A stretch of 64,000 nt of DNA, taken from Blautia wexlerae (GTDB lineage Bacteria; Bacillota; Clostridia; Lachnospirales; Lachnospiraceae). This document shows, piece after piece, positions 7,643 to 16,171 of this stretch. A program made the translations under genes and the position numbers. Numbering within the stretch: position 1 is the first letter of the stretch; each line of letters begins with the position of its first letter. Below the pieces are notes generated by a model. It was not told the origin of the DNA. It ran no database searches and saw only the letters and a list, made by a program, of their open reading frames with translations. The stretch spans positions 124,001 to 188,000 of the forward strand of contig NZ_JAAIMY010000003.1 in NCBI RefSeq assembly GCF_013300825.1, written 5' to 3'.

Positions 7643-8443
7643 ATGAAACTTACAATACTGGGAACCGGAAATGCGAAGGTGACGAAATGCTATAATACCT
7701 GTTTTGCGTTAAATGAAGACAAAGAATATTTCATGATAGACGGTGGCGGCGGAAGCACAATTCTGAAGCAACTGGAGGATGCAGGAATCAACTGGAAGGA
7801 TATCAGCACCATATTTGTAACACATAAGCATATTGACCACCTGCTTGGAATCATATGGATGCTTCGTATGTATTGTCAGGGAATGGCACGAGGTCAGTTT
7901 GACGGTGAAGTGACAATCTATGGACATGACGAAGTGATCAGTCTGCTGAAACAGATGGCAAATATGCTTCTCACACCAAAGGAAACGAAATTTATCGGAG
8001 AAAAGGTTCGTCTGGAAGAAGTAAAGGACGGAGAAGAAAGAATAATCCTGGGACACAGGGTGACATTCTTTGACATTCTGTCTACAAAGGCGAAGCAGTT
8101 CGGATTCTGTATGGAGTATGCAGAAGGAAAGAAGCTGACCTGCTGTGGAGACGAACCATATAATGAATGTGAACAGAAATATGCCCAAAACAGTACCTGG
8201 CTTCTTCATGAAGCATTCTGTCTGTTCTCTCAGGCAGATAAATTCAAACCATATGAGAAGCATCATTCTACTGTAAAGGATGCCTGTGAGCTGGCACAAA
8301 AACTGGAAGCAGAGAATCTGATCCTGTATCATACAGAGGATAAAAATATATCCAGACGAAAGGAACTCTACACAGAAGAAGGCAGACAGTATTATAAAGG
8401 AAATCTCTGGATCCCTGATGATCTGGAAACCTACAAATTATAA
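7643..8443 (+). CDS. MBL-fold hydrolase, ribonuclease Z-like
   Basis: Metallo-beta-lactamase-fold protein of about 266 residues. The metal motif HxHxDH is seen in FVTHKHIDHLLG, and a late LHEAFC plus YEKHHSTVKDACELA and ILYHTED supply further His/Asp ligands, as in the RNase Z/ElaC branch. Substrate (tRNA 3' end or a small phosphodiester) cannot be decided: the exosite arm of true RNase Z is not evident. ATG 7643 follows AGGAGG (7626-7631) and starts at the natural first strand MKLTILGTGNA. A longer in-frame start at 7565 lacks support. Single-gene unit. Confidence 0.85.
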   Translation: MKLTILGTGNAKVTKCYNTCFALNEDKEYFMIDGGGGSTILKQLEDAGINWKDISTIFVTHKHIDHLLGIIWMLRMYCQGMARGQFDGEVTIYGHDEVISLLKQMANMLLTPKETKFIGEKVRLEEVKDGEERIILGHRVTFFDILSTKAKQFGFCMEYAEGKKLTCCGDEPYNECEQKYAQNSTWLLHEAFCLFSQADKFKPYEKHHSTVKDACELAQKLEAENLILYHTEDKNISRRKELYTEEGRQYYKGNLWIPDDLETYKL

Positions 8444-8494
8444 AAAGACAAACCTCTGGGATACAGAATGAAAAATCCGTGTCCCGGAGGTTTG
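8442..8494. terminator. Bidirectional terminator between MBL gene and tetR
   Basis: A 16-bp stem with two G-U pairs: 8449-8464 (CAAACCTCTGGGATAC) with 8479-8494 (GTGTCCCGGAGGTTTG). On the minus strand it is followed by TCTTTTTATAATTT, a good terminator for the tetR gene. It also lies just after the plus-strand MBL gene, where the tail is poor. Confidence 0.8.
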
Positions 8495-8503
8495 CCATAG
8501 TAA

Positions 8504-9163
8504 TTATGCTGTATGGTCCACATGTGTTCTGGTATCGGAAGAAAAAACTTCACATGTAGTATGATCCTGTGAAAAAGTTTCCATAATTCCTGAAATAGTC
8601 CTGTGCAGATAAGGACGGTATTCAGCCAGAGATACAGGCTGCTGATACAGAATGCAACTGTAGCAGGTGGAACCTACCAGTTCAATGATCGTAAAGAGCA
8701 TCAGTTCCGGATTTTTGTAATGAAGTCCGTTCTGGGCAAGCATATCCAGATAGGACTGATAAAAGTTGTATTCATCATCTGGCATTTTTTCTTCGAATGC
8801 ACCCTTAAAGACTCCCCAGGCAAGATTCTTTGAAATAAACAGCAGGAGAGTACGGTCTTTATTCAGCTCGGTAAGAATGTAATCTACAATAAAATGCACC
8901 TGCTGGTCAAATTCTGTAATATGTTCATTCTGCACAGCTTCGTGTGCGTGGAAAAACAATTCCCCGGTCTTGTGGGACACCAGTTTATTCCGGATATCAT
9001 ATTTATCTTTAAAATAGAGATAAAAAGTTCCCTTGGCAACCCCGGCCTGGTTTACAATATCTGAAATTGTAGTTTTGGTAAGCCCCTTTGTTGTAAAAAG
9101 CTCAAAAGCAGTGTTGAACAGAGCATCTTTTTTCTTCTTCTTATTCAACTCCAGTTTTCCCAT
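8504..9163 (-). CDS. TetR-family transcriptional regulator
   Basis: DNA-binding repressor of about 219 residues. The N-terminal helix-turn-helix reads ALFNTAFELFTTKGLTKT then ISDIVNQAGVAKGTFYLYF, the classic TetR_N pattern. The C-terminal ligand domain is not recognisable. It is divergent from the MMPL transporter, and three TGACT-N3-AGTCA palindromes lie between, one over the transporter promoter, so it very probably represses that operon. GGAGG lies 13 nt before the ATG, a rather long spacing. A 13-bp direct repeat lies in its leader. The inducer is unknown. Confidence 0.9.
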   Translation of the reverse strand: MGKLELNKKKKKDALFNTAFELFTTKGLTKTTISDIVNQAGVAKGTFYLYFKDKYDIRNKLVSHKTGELFFHAHEAVQNEHITEFDQQVHFIVDYILTELNKDRTLLLFISKNLAWGVFKGAFEEKMPDDEYNFYQSYLDMLAQNGLHYKNPELMLFTIIELVGSTCYSCILYQQPVSLAEYRPYLHRTISGIMETFSQDHTTCEVFSSDTRTHVDHTA

Positions 9164-9180
9164 TACAGATTCATTCCCTC

Positions 9181-9223
9181 CTGTATCGTATATATAACAG
9201 TTTTTAGTAACTGTATCGTATAT
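9181..9223. repeat. 13-bp direct repeat in tetR leader
   Basis: CTGTATCGTATAT occurs at 9181-9193 and again at 9211-9223, 30 bp apart start to start. Between them ACAGTT and AACTGT form an inverted pair. This is in the tetR 5' region. It may be a second regulator site or a chance AT-rich duplication. Confidence 0.5.
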
Positions 9224-9258
9224 TCACGATAATTGTTAATTACTATTTTAAACAAAAA

Positions 9259-9271
9259 TGACTGAAAGTCA
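9259..9271. promoter_or_regulatory. TetR-type operator 1
   Basis: Palindrome TGACTGAAAGTCA, TGACT-N3-AGTCA. It is the copy nearest tetR and could mediate autorepression. It shares both half-sites with operators at 9324 and 9370. Confidence 0.75.
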
Positions 9272-9322
9272 ATATTACATTTTTATTCTAAAAAAATTTA
9301 GGCAAATTGTGAAGAATGATTA

Positions 9323-9351
9323 TTGACTGACAGTCAGTTTTGGTATATAAC
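9323..9351 (+). promoter_or_regulatory. Promoter of the MMPL operon
   Basis: TTGACT (9323-9328) and TATAAC (9346-9351) are separated by exactly 17 bp. Operator 2 begins at the second base of the -35, so repressor binding would exclude polymerase. Predicted start is near 9358. Confidence 0.75.
9324..9336. promoter_or_regulatory. TetR-type operator 2, over the -35
   Basis: TGACTGACAGTCA: perfect 6-bp half-sites around a central A. It overlaps the -35 hexamer of the transporter promoter. Confidence 0.8.
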
Positions 9352-9369
9352 ATTGCATGAAATAAAAAA

Positions 9370-9382
9370 TGACTGTTAGTCA
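9370..9382. promoter_or_regulatory. TetR-type operator 3, in the leader
   Basis: TGACTGTTAGTCA, same TGACT-N3-AGTCA pattern, about 12 bp after the predicted transcript start of the MMPL operon. Confidence 0.75.
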
Positions 9383-9430
9383 TAGAATGATTAAACAGTA
9401 TCAATAACAAAGAAAGAAGAGGAGAAAAAG

Positions 9431-11521
9431 ATGATTAAGGTAGGAAAGTGGATTGCAAAACACAAAATACTGATCATTATCATCGGAATTGCATTGCTGA
9501 TTCCATCATATCTCGGTATGGCGGCCACCAGGATCAACTACGATGTACTGAGCTATCTGCCGGATACCCTTGAGACAGTTGAGGGACAGGACATTATGGT
9601 AGATCAGTTTGGAATGGGAGCCTTCTCCATGATAGTAGTGGAGGATATGGAACTAAAGGATGTAGCTGCTTTGAAAGAGAAAATTGAAGCAGTTGACCAT
9701 GTGAAGAAAGTATTGTGGTATGACAGTGTCCTGGATGTTTCCGTTCCTGTAGAAATGCTTCCAAAGGATTTAAGAGAGGCCTTTTTTAACGGAGATGCAA
9801 CCATGATGATTGCGTTGTTTGATAATACAACGTCGTCAGAAACTTCTATGGAGGCTGTAACACAGATTCGTAAGATTACTTCAAAAAACTGTTTTGTCAG
9901 TGGAATGACAGGTATTGTTACAGATATCAAACAGATCGCACTTAAGGAAATGCCAATCTATGTTGTGATTGCTTCCTGCCTTTCTTTGGTAGTACTTCTC
10001 CTTGCAATGGATTCCCTGGTAGTCCCGATTCTGTTTTTGCTCTGCATCGGTGTAGCGGTTTTATATAACCTGGGAAGTAATATCTTCCTTGGTCAGATTT
10101 CCTACATTACGCAGGCTCTGACAGCAGTTCTTCAGCTTGGTGTTACCATGGACTATTCCATTTTCCTGCTGAACAGCTATGAAGAGAATAAGAAGCGTTT
10201 TGAGGGTGATAAAGAGAGAGCCATGGCACATGCCATCAATGCAACCTTCAAATCTGTAATCGGAAGTTCTATTACAACAGTAGCCGGATTTATTGCACTT
10301 TGTTTTATGACCTTTTCACTTGGACGTGATATGGGTATCGTAATGGCCAAGGGAGTTGTGATCGGTGTTCTGTGTTGTGTTACTTTGCTTCCTGCTCTGG
10401 TGCTTACCTTTGACAAAGCCATTGAAAAAACAACACATAAGCCACTGCTTCCAAGCTTTGATAAGGCGTCTGCTTTTATTACCAAGCATTATAAAATATG
10501 GCTGATCATTTTCCTGGTAATGCTTTTCCCGGCAATTCATGGAAATAACAATCTGAAGAATTACTACAATATTGATAAGTCGCTTCCTTCCACATTGGAC
10601 AGCAATGTGGCAAATGCGAAACTTCAGGAAACCTTTAATATGAATAACGTTCATATGGTTTTATTAAAGAAAGGCCTGACATCAAAAGAAAAAACAGAAA
10701 TGCTTGCCCAGATCAAAGATGTTGATGGTGTAAAATGGGCACTTGGAATGGATTCTTTTGTAGGTGCGGCATTCCCGGATACCATGATTCCCGGTAATCT
10801 GAAGAAGATGCTGGAAAGTGATGAATACGAAATGGAATTTATCTGTTCCAAATATAAAACAGCCACAGATGAGGTGAATAATCAGATTGATGAAATCCAG
10901 AAGATTGTAAAAGGATACAGTCCGGATTCTATGGTGATCGGTGAAGCGCCTCTGACCAAGGATCTTCAGGATGTTACAGATGTGGATTTAAAGACAGTAA
11001 ATACTATTTCCATCCTGGCAATTTTCATTATAATCCTGGTCGTATTTAAATCCATTTCTCTGCCGTTTATACTGGTTGCGGTCATTGAGTTCGCGATTTT
11101 TGTCAATATGTCTGTTCCATATTATCAGGGAAAAGAAGTTGTATTCGTAGCAAGTATTGTCATCGGCTGTATCCAGCTGGGAGCTACTGTTGACTATGCG
11201 ATTCTGATGACTAGCAGATACCAGAAAGAGCGTGGACTTGGAAAAAGTAAAAAAGAATCTATTGCCATTGCACATAAGACTTCCATGAAGTCTATTGTAA
11301 TCAGTGGATGCAGTTTCTTTGCTGCAACCTTCGGAGTCGGTCTTTATACACAGGTAGATATGATCGGAAGTATTACAAATCTGCTTTCACGTGGAGCAGT
11401 AATCAGTACATTGGTAGTATTATTTATACTTCCGGCAATGTTTATGATATTTGACCCGCTTATCTGCCATACATCCATTGGATTTGCCAAAAAGAAAACG
11501 ACAGAAAAAAAGAAACAGTGA
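9431..11521 (+). CDS. MMPL/RND-family transporter
   Basis: Polytopic efflux-type permease of 696 residues. Two homologous halves, each with one N-terminal membrane helix, an extracytoplasmic domain and a five-helix bundle. Each bundle carries the proton-relay signature: GVTMDYSIFLLNSYEE and GATVDYAILMTSRYQ. The C-terminus is a short Lys-rich tail. MMPL proteins move lipids, lipid-linked molecules or drugs across the membrane; the substrate here is not evident. Strong site GAGGAG 6 nt upstream. It heads an operon with the heptad-repeat protein (59 bp apart) and is controlled by the divergent TetR regulator. Confidence 0.9.
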   Translation: MIKVGKWIAKHKILIIIIGIALLIPSYLGMAATRINYDVLSYLPDTLETVEGQDIMVDQFGMGAFSMIVVEDMELKDVAALKEKIEAVDHVKKVLWYDSVLDVSVPVEMLPKDLREAFFNGDATMMIALFDNTTSSETSMEAVTQIRKITSKNCFVSGMTGIVTDIKQIALKEMPIYVVIASCLSLVVLLLAMDSLVVPILFLLCIGVAVLYNLGSNIFLGQISYITQALTAVLQLGVTMDYSIFLLNSYEENKKRFEGDKERAMAHAINATFKSVIGSSITTVAGFIALCFMTFSLGRDMGIVMAKGVVIGVLCCVTLLPALVLTFDKAIEKTTHKPLLPSFDKASAFITKHYKIWLIIFLVMLFPAIHGNNNLKNYYNIDKSLPSTLDSNVANAKLQETFNMNNVHMVLLKKGLTSKEKTEMLAQIKDVDGVKWALGMDSFVGAAFPDTMIPGNLKKMLESDEYEMEFICSKYKTATDEVNNQIDEIQKIVKGYSPDSMVIGEAPLTKDLQDVTDVDLKTVNTISILAIFIIILVVFKSISLPFILVAVIEFAIFVNMSVPYYQGKEVVFVASIVIGCIQLGATVDYAILMTSRYQKERGLGKSKKESIAIAHKTSMKSIVISGCSFFAATFGVGLYTQVDMIGSITNLLSRGAVISTLVVLFILPAMFMIFDPLICHTSIGFAKKKTTEKKKQ

Positions 11522-11580
11522 TTCAGGGTTTTCAAAAAAGAAGCTTATTGTGAAGAGATAGAATAAAGGAGTAGGTTATT

Positions 11581-14500
11581 ATGAACAGAAACAGAAAGAA
11601 AGCAGCTGCAGCGACGCTTGCAGCAGGAATGGCTGTAGTTCTCGGAGCAGGTACCGTAATGGCGGCTGCTTCAGCAGGTGATAATGAAGTGCAGAAAGAA
11701 GAAACCGTTTATGTAAACACAACTGCCGAAGGAGAAGTAACAGATGTTACAGTATCTGACTGGCTGAAGAATTCCGGGGACAGTTCCAATTCTGAGGTAA
11801 AAGATGCTTCTGACCTTCAGGATATCAAAAACGTAAAAGGTGATGAAACATTTACTCAGAATGGAGATGATCTGACCTGGAGTACTGATGGAAAGGATAT
11901 TTATTATCAGGGAAAAACCCAAAAAGATATTCCTGTTTCTGTGGGAATTAAATATTATCTGGATGGAACAGAAGTGTCTCCGGAAGCACTGGCAGGAAAG
12001 ACCGGACATCTCAAAATGGAAGTGACTTACACAAATACTTCCAAAACAACAAAAACAGTGAATGGAAAAACATCAGATATCTATTCCCCGTTTGTAATGG
12101 TAACAGGAATGATCCTTTCCACAGATAATTTCTCCAACATAACAGTGGATAATGGTAAAGTTATTTCAGACGGAAGCAGAAATGTTGTTGTAGGATTCGG
12201 TATGCCGGGAATGAAGGAAAGTCTGAATATGTCTTCTGATATTGCGGACAAAGTGGATATTCCGGAAGGCTTTACCGTAGAGGCGGATGTAACAGACTGT
12301 GAGATGAGTTCTTCATTTACTGTAGCACTGACAGATATTTTAAAGGATATTAATCTGGATGATGTGGATGGACTGGATGATTTGAAAGATTCCATGAAAG
12401 ATCTGACCGATGCGGCAGTAAAACTGGTAGACGGAACCAAAGACCTTTATGATGGAACTAACAAACTGAATGATAAATATAAAGAATTCTACGATGGAAT
12501 CGGAACTCTGAAAAGTGGTGTCAGTGATCTGAACAGCGGAGCAAAGAAGCTGGATGACGGAGCAAAGGAATTAAACAGCGGAGCACAGACTCTGAATACC
12601 GGAGCACAGAGCTTAAACAGTGGTGTTTCTTCTTATACATCAGGAGCAGATACGCTTTCTGCGGGAATCATGCAATATACTTCCGGGGTAAACACACTGA
12701 ACAGCAAAATGGATGAATATGAAGCTGGAATGAAAACTCTTTCCGAGGGTGTAAATGCATATGTTGCAGGAGGTAATCAGCTTGCAGGCGGAGTACAGAG
12801 CTATGTAAACGGAACCACCACTCTGACAGATGGCATGAAACAATATATTGCAGGTGTCAATCAGCTTGCAGGTGGTGTGAGTCAGTATGCAGGTGGTATT
12901 AAGAGTCTGGTAGATGGAATCGGTCAGATTGTTCCTGGAATTGATACTGCCGTAACCGGAATTCAGACTGCTGTAGATAAAATGACGGCTCTTTCTTCTA
13001 AGATTGATGCAGATCAGATCGCTGATTTCAGTAAAAATATGACAGCTTATACAACCGGCGTTTCTGATTATACTTCTGCAGTAAATCAGTATATTGAGAG
13101 TGTAGAACAGCTTGCAACAGGACTGGGTCAACTTCAGAGTGCACTTGAAAATATGGGAACTGCTACAGCCTCTGAAGTAGAAGAAAGCGCAGGCGCAATG
13201 TCCGGCCAGTTAAGTGAAAGTGCAGAGACAATGAACAGTCAGGCAGATGCAATTGAATCCTGGATCAGTGATTCTTCCGGGGCTTCCGTAGATGCGTCTT
13301 CTGTAGAGGCAGGAGTTGCAGCAGTCAGCAGTCAGCTGGAAGCAGCCGAATCTGCTCTGTACAGTATTGATACCAGCAATATGGATGAAGAAACAGCAGC
13401 TGCCGTACAGGCTGCAATCAGTGGGGCATTAGGTTCAATCCAGGCTGCTGAGGGCAGTGCATCCGGCATTGATACATCTACTATTACCACTTCGGCACCT
13501 GACACATCCGCATTGCAGGCGGCAGCAGACAGTCTGAGAGCATCTGCATCCAGCGCAAAAGCAACAGCGGATGCACAGGAAGAGGCAGTGAACAGCAGTG
13601 TTGAACAGATGAAACAGCAGTTACAGGCATTAAGCCAGGGAATGCAGACAGTACAGGAAACTGTATCACAGTTAAATGCAGGAGCGAAAGAGCTTACTTC
13701 AAATGACGGTACTTTAAAAGCCAGCGGAACCCAGCTTGCTCAGTCAGGAACCCAGATTGCCACAGCCGTAAGTCAGATGAGCGCATTGTTTGACGGACTT
13801 GGCCAGCAGCTTCCGGAAATGTTACAGGGAATCAGTCAGCTGAAAGCAGGATCTGATCAGTTGACAACAGCAAATAAATCTCTCCAGAGCGGATATGAAA
13901 GCCTTGCCAAGGCAAGTACAGAACAGATGATTTCCGGTGCGGATACACTGCTTGATTCCGGAAAGACACTGACAGATGGAATTGCACAGCTTCAGGGCGA
14001 GAATAACTCCAATGCACAGACACTGTTAAAGGGAGCCAAAACTCTTAAGAGTGCAAGAAAGAGCCTGACCAGCGGTATGTCACAGATTAGTTCTGCAACA
14101 GGTCAGATCACAAGTGGTGTGGAAACCCTTGCATCCAACAGCGGAGCACTGTACAGCGGAGCCAGTCAGCTTTCTTCAAACAGTTCTACATTAAACAGCG
14201 GGGCATCCAAACTGGCATCCGGAACACAGACACTTGCAACAGGAGCACAGACTCTGGCATCCGGAACCGGAAGTCTGGTTTCCGGAACACAGACATTAAT
14301 GGATGGAGCAGATAAGCTTTCAGACGGCAGTGACCAGCTTAAAGATGGCATCAGTGATCTGAATGACGGAGCAAAAGAACTGAACAAAGGACAGGAGAAA
14401 TTTTATAAAGAGGGAATCAAAAAACTGGATGATACAGTAAACGGAGATCTTCAGGACATTCTTGACAGGCTTGAAGCACTTCAGTCAGATGATGTAACTT

Positions 14501-14595
14501 ATACAACATTTACAGATAAATCCGGTGATATGGATGGAAATGTTAAGTTTATCTTTGAATCAGATCCAATTGAAATCAACGATGATGAGAAATAA
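11581..14595 (+). CDS. Exported YhgE/Pip-like heptad-repeat protein
   Basis: Large extracytoplasmic coiled-coil protein, 1004 residues. A Sec signal peptide is clear: basic start MNRNRKK, hydrophobic core, AAASA cleavage area near residue 30. Residues about 30-270 form a globular part. From about 280 the chain is dominated by LxxGxxx heptads (for example LNSGAKKLDDGAKELNSG), the repeat known from YhgE/Pip-family proteins. An Ala/Ser-rich stretch interrupts it at about 525-680, and heptads resume to about 940. Unlike YhgE there is no C-terminal membrane domain and no lipobox or LPxTG. Probably a periplasm-like or cell-wall partner of the adjacent MMPL pump (inference). Confidence 0.85.
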   Translation: MNRNRKKAAAATLAAGMAVVLGAGTVMAAASAGDNEVQKEETVYVNTTAEGEVTDVTVSDWLKNSGDSSNSEVKDASDLQDIKNVKGDETFTQNGDDLTWSTDGKDIYYQGKTQKDIPVSVGIKYYLDGTEVSPEALAGKTGHLKMEVTYTNTSKTTKTVNGKTSDIYSPFVMVTGMILSTDNFSNITVDNGKVISDGSRNVVVGFGMPGMKESLNMSSDIADKVDIPEGFTVEADVTDCEMSSSFTVALTDILKDINLDDVDGLDDLKDSMKDLTDAAVKLVDGTKDLYDGTNKLNDKYKEFYDGIGTLKSGVSDLNSGAKKLDDGAKELNSGAQTLNTGAQSLNSGVSSYTSGADTLSAGIMQYTSGVNTLNSKMDEYEAGMKTLSEGVNAYVAGGNQLAGGVQSYVNGTTTLTDGMKQYIAGVNQLAGGVSQYAGGIKSLVDGIGQIVPGIDTAVTGIQTAVDKMTALSSKIDADQIADFSKNMTAYTTGVSDYTSAVNQYIESVEQLATGLGQLQSALENMGTATASEVEESAGAMSGQLSESAETMNSQADAIESWISDSSGASVDASSVEAGVAAVSSQLEAAESALYSIDTSNMDEETAAAVQAAISGALGSIQAAEGSASGIDTSTITTSAPDTSALQAAADSLRASASSAKATADAQEEAVNSSVEQMKQQLQALSQGMQTVQETVSQLNAGAKELTSNDGTLKASGTQLAQSGTQIATAVSQMSALFDGLGQQLPEMLQGISQLKAGSDQLTTANKSLQSGYESLAKASTEQMISGADTLLDSGKTLTDGIAQLQGENNSNAQTLLKGAKTLKSARKSLTSGMSQISSATGQITSGVETLASNSGALYSGASQLSSNSSTLNSGASKLASGTQTLATGAQTLASGTGSLVSGTQTLMDGADKLSDGSDQLKDGISDLNDGAKELNKGQEKFYKEGIKKLDDTVNGDLQDILDRLEALQSDDVTYTTFTDKSGDMDGNVKFIFESDPIEINDDEK

Positions 14596-14604
14596 CGGTA
14601 ACTA

Positions 14605-14650
14605 TTCAGCAATTATGGGGCAGATGCAATCAGGCAACTGCCCCATTGCT
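14605..14650 (+). terminator. Terminator after the heptad-repeat gene
   Basis: ATGGGGCAG (14615-14623) pairs with CTGCCCCAT (14638-14646); an outer AGCAAT/ATTGCT can extend the stem with a small bulge. The T-tail is weak (TTGCTTATG), so termination may be partial. The tail also forms the -35 of the ftsW promoter. Confidence 0.6.
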
Positions 14651-14674
14651 TATGAAAAAACTTTCTGCTATAAT
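14646..14674 (+). promoter_or_regulatory. Promoter of ftsW
   Basis: TTGCTT (14646-14651) and perfect TATAAT (14669-14674), 17-bp spacer. Predicted start is about 14681, immediately before a short upstream ORF. Confidence 0.65.
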
Positions 14675-14685
14675 AGGAGGGTCAG

Positions 14686-14724
14686 ATGGGAATTTTAGAA
14701 AACAGGAAAGCATCAGGTGATTAA
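14686..14724 (+). CDS. Possible 12-residue upstream ORF abutting ftsW
   Basis: ATG at 14686 is preceded by a perfect AGGAGG (14675-14680, 5 nt spacing). It encodes MGILENRKASGD and ends in TAA directly abutting the ftsW ATG (TAAATG). It could couple ftsW translation. However AGGAGG lies upstream of the start predicted from the 14669 TATAAT, so it would be used only on read-through transcripts. Low certainty. Confidence 0.3.
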   Translation: MGILENRKASGD

Positions 14725-15921
14725 ATGGAAAATACAAGATCACGAAAACAGTCGCATCCCACAGCATCTTCCCAAAGCAGGACACGCCGAAGGGCAAAAG
14801 CAGATTATTATGATTACAGTCTGGTAGCAGTCATTGTACTGCTGACTTGTTTTGGTCTTATCATGTTGTACAGCACAAGCTCCTATACAGCTCAGATAAA
14901 TTATGGGAGCGATATGTATTTCTTTAAAAAACAGACAATCATCAGTATTGCATGTATCATTATGGCACTGATTATTTCAAAAATTAATTATCGGATATTG
15001 AATCGTTTTGCTACAGCCTTGTATGTGGCAGCACTGGTGTTGATGGCATTGGTTAAAACACCACTTGGACAGTCTTCCCATGGTGCCCAGCGGTGGCTGA
15101 ATCTTGGACCGGTTCAGTTTCAGCCGGCAGAGCTTGCCAAAATAGCGGTTATTGTCTGTCTTCCGTATATGATCGTGCATATGGGAAAGAAAGTCCGTAC
15201 TCTGAAGGGGTGTATGGTTCTGGCTCTTATGGGAGGCGGCCTTGCATTGGCTGCGTATGTATTTACGGACAATCTGAGTACAGCGATCATTATTTTCTGC
15301 ATTACTGCAGGATTGATTTTTGTAGCTCATCCGGATCTTAAGATTTTTGTTATTCTTGCAGGTGTTGGAATTGCGTTAATAATAATGGGGATTGTTTTTC
15401 TGAATGCGACTGCAAGTGTTGACGGAAGTGGAAGCTTCCGACTGAGACGAATCATGGTGTGGCTTCATCCGGAAGAATATGCGGACAGCTGGGGATATCA
15501 GACCATACAGGCATTATATGCCATCGGCTCAGGAGGACTTTTTGGCAGAGGTCTTGGAAACAGTATTCAGAAGCTGGGAAGTGTACCAGAGGCGCAGAAT
15601 GATATGATCTTTTCGATTATCTGTGAAGAACTGGGGATTTTTGGCGGACTTATTGTGGTGATGCTTTATGCATATCTGTTATACAGGCTGTTTGTTATTG
15701 CACAAAATGCTCCGGATATGTTTGGATCACTGATGGTCAGTGGAATCTTCATTCATATAGCATTGCAGGTTATTCTTAATATTGCGGTTGTTGTAAATCT
15801 TATGCCCAATACAGGTGTAACCTTGCCGTTTATCAGTTATGGAGGTACATCAATCGTATTCCTTATGGCAGAGATGGGGCTTGCGCTGAGTGTGGCAAGA
15901 CAGATTAAGTTTGAGGAATAA
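14725..15921 (+). CDS. ftsW: FtsW/RodA/SpoVE-family peptidoglycan glycosyltransferase
   Basis: SEDS-family polymerase that extends glycan strands from lipid II together with a class B penicillin-binding protein. 398 residues, about ten membrane helices after a basic Ser/Arg-rich cytoplasmic tail of about 27 residues. Diagnostic blocks: HGAQRWLNLG with QPAELAK, PEAQNDMIFSIICEELG (catalytic Asp about 293) and NLMPNTGVTLPFISYGG. The last block favours FtsW/SpoVE over RodA. Ribosome site AGGTGAT (14715-14721), matching the extended anti-Shine-Dalgarno. Whether it serves division or spore cortex cannot be decided here. Confidence 0.92.
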   Translation: MENTRSRKQSHPTASSQSRTRRRAKADYYDYSLVAVIVLLTCFGLIMLYSTSSYTAQINYGSDMYFFKKQTIISIACIIMALIISKINYRILNRFATALYVAALVLMALVKTPLGQSSHGAQRWLNLGPVQFQPAELAKIAVIVCLPYMIVHMGKKVRTLKGCMVLALMGGGLALAAYVFTDNLSTAIIIFCITAGLIFVAHPDLKIFVILAGVGIALIIMGIVFLNATASVDGSGSFRLRRIMVWLHPEEYADSWGYQTIQALYAIGSGGLFGRGLGNSIQKLGSVPEAQNDMIFSIICEELGIFGGLIVVMLYAYLLYRLFVIAQNAPDMFGSLMVSGIFIHIALQVILNIAVVVNLMPNTGVTLPFISYGGTSIVFLMAEMGLALSVARQIKFEE

Positions 15922-15941
15922 AAAATGTAATAAAATAGTGC

Positions 15942-15970
15942 TTGACAAACAGAATAGAAGAATATATACT
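15942..15970 (+). promoter_or_regulatory. Promoter of acpP and the fatty-acid cluster
   Basis: Perfect TTGACA (15942-15947), 17-bp spacer, TATACT (15965-15970). A 17-bp palindrome overlaps the last three bases of the -10 and the start site. The leader before acpP is about 195 nt with no riboswitch I recognise. Confidence 0.8.
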
Positions 15971-15984
15971 TTGAACATCAAAGT
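15968..15984. promoter_or_regulatory. FabT-like operator at the acpP promoter
   Basis: Perfect 17-bp palindrome ACTTTGAACATCAAAGT, fitting the TTTGA-N3-TCAAA pattern bound by FabT (MarR family) on streptococcal fatty-acid genes. It covers the -10 edge and transcript start, a repressor position. Confidence 0.65.
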
Positions 15985-16171
15985 AATCAATCCCGATAAA
16001 ACCAAATCTGAAACAATGAGACTTCTTTACTGGTCTGACGGATGATAAGGTTGAAAATAAGAAAAAGCAAAAAAGACAACCTGCTTAACAGAAATAATAA
16101 AAAACAAGTGATAACCGGACAGGAAAACAGAGAACGCTTCCGGAACTTGGATTAAAGGAGAAAAGAAAATT

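Noticed and set aside
12480-14400. Tandem DNA repeats resembling a repeat array
   Set aside because: Periodicity is at the protein level (LxxGxxx heptads) with varied codons, so it is part of the coding sequence and not a DNA array or CRISPR.
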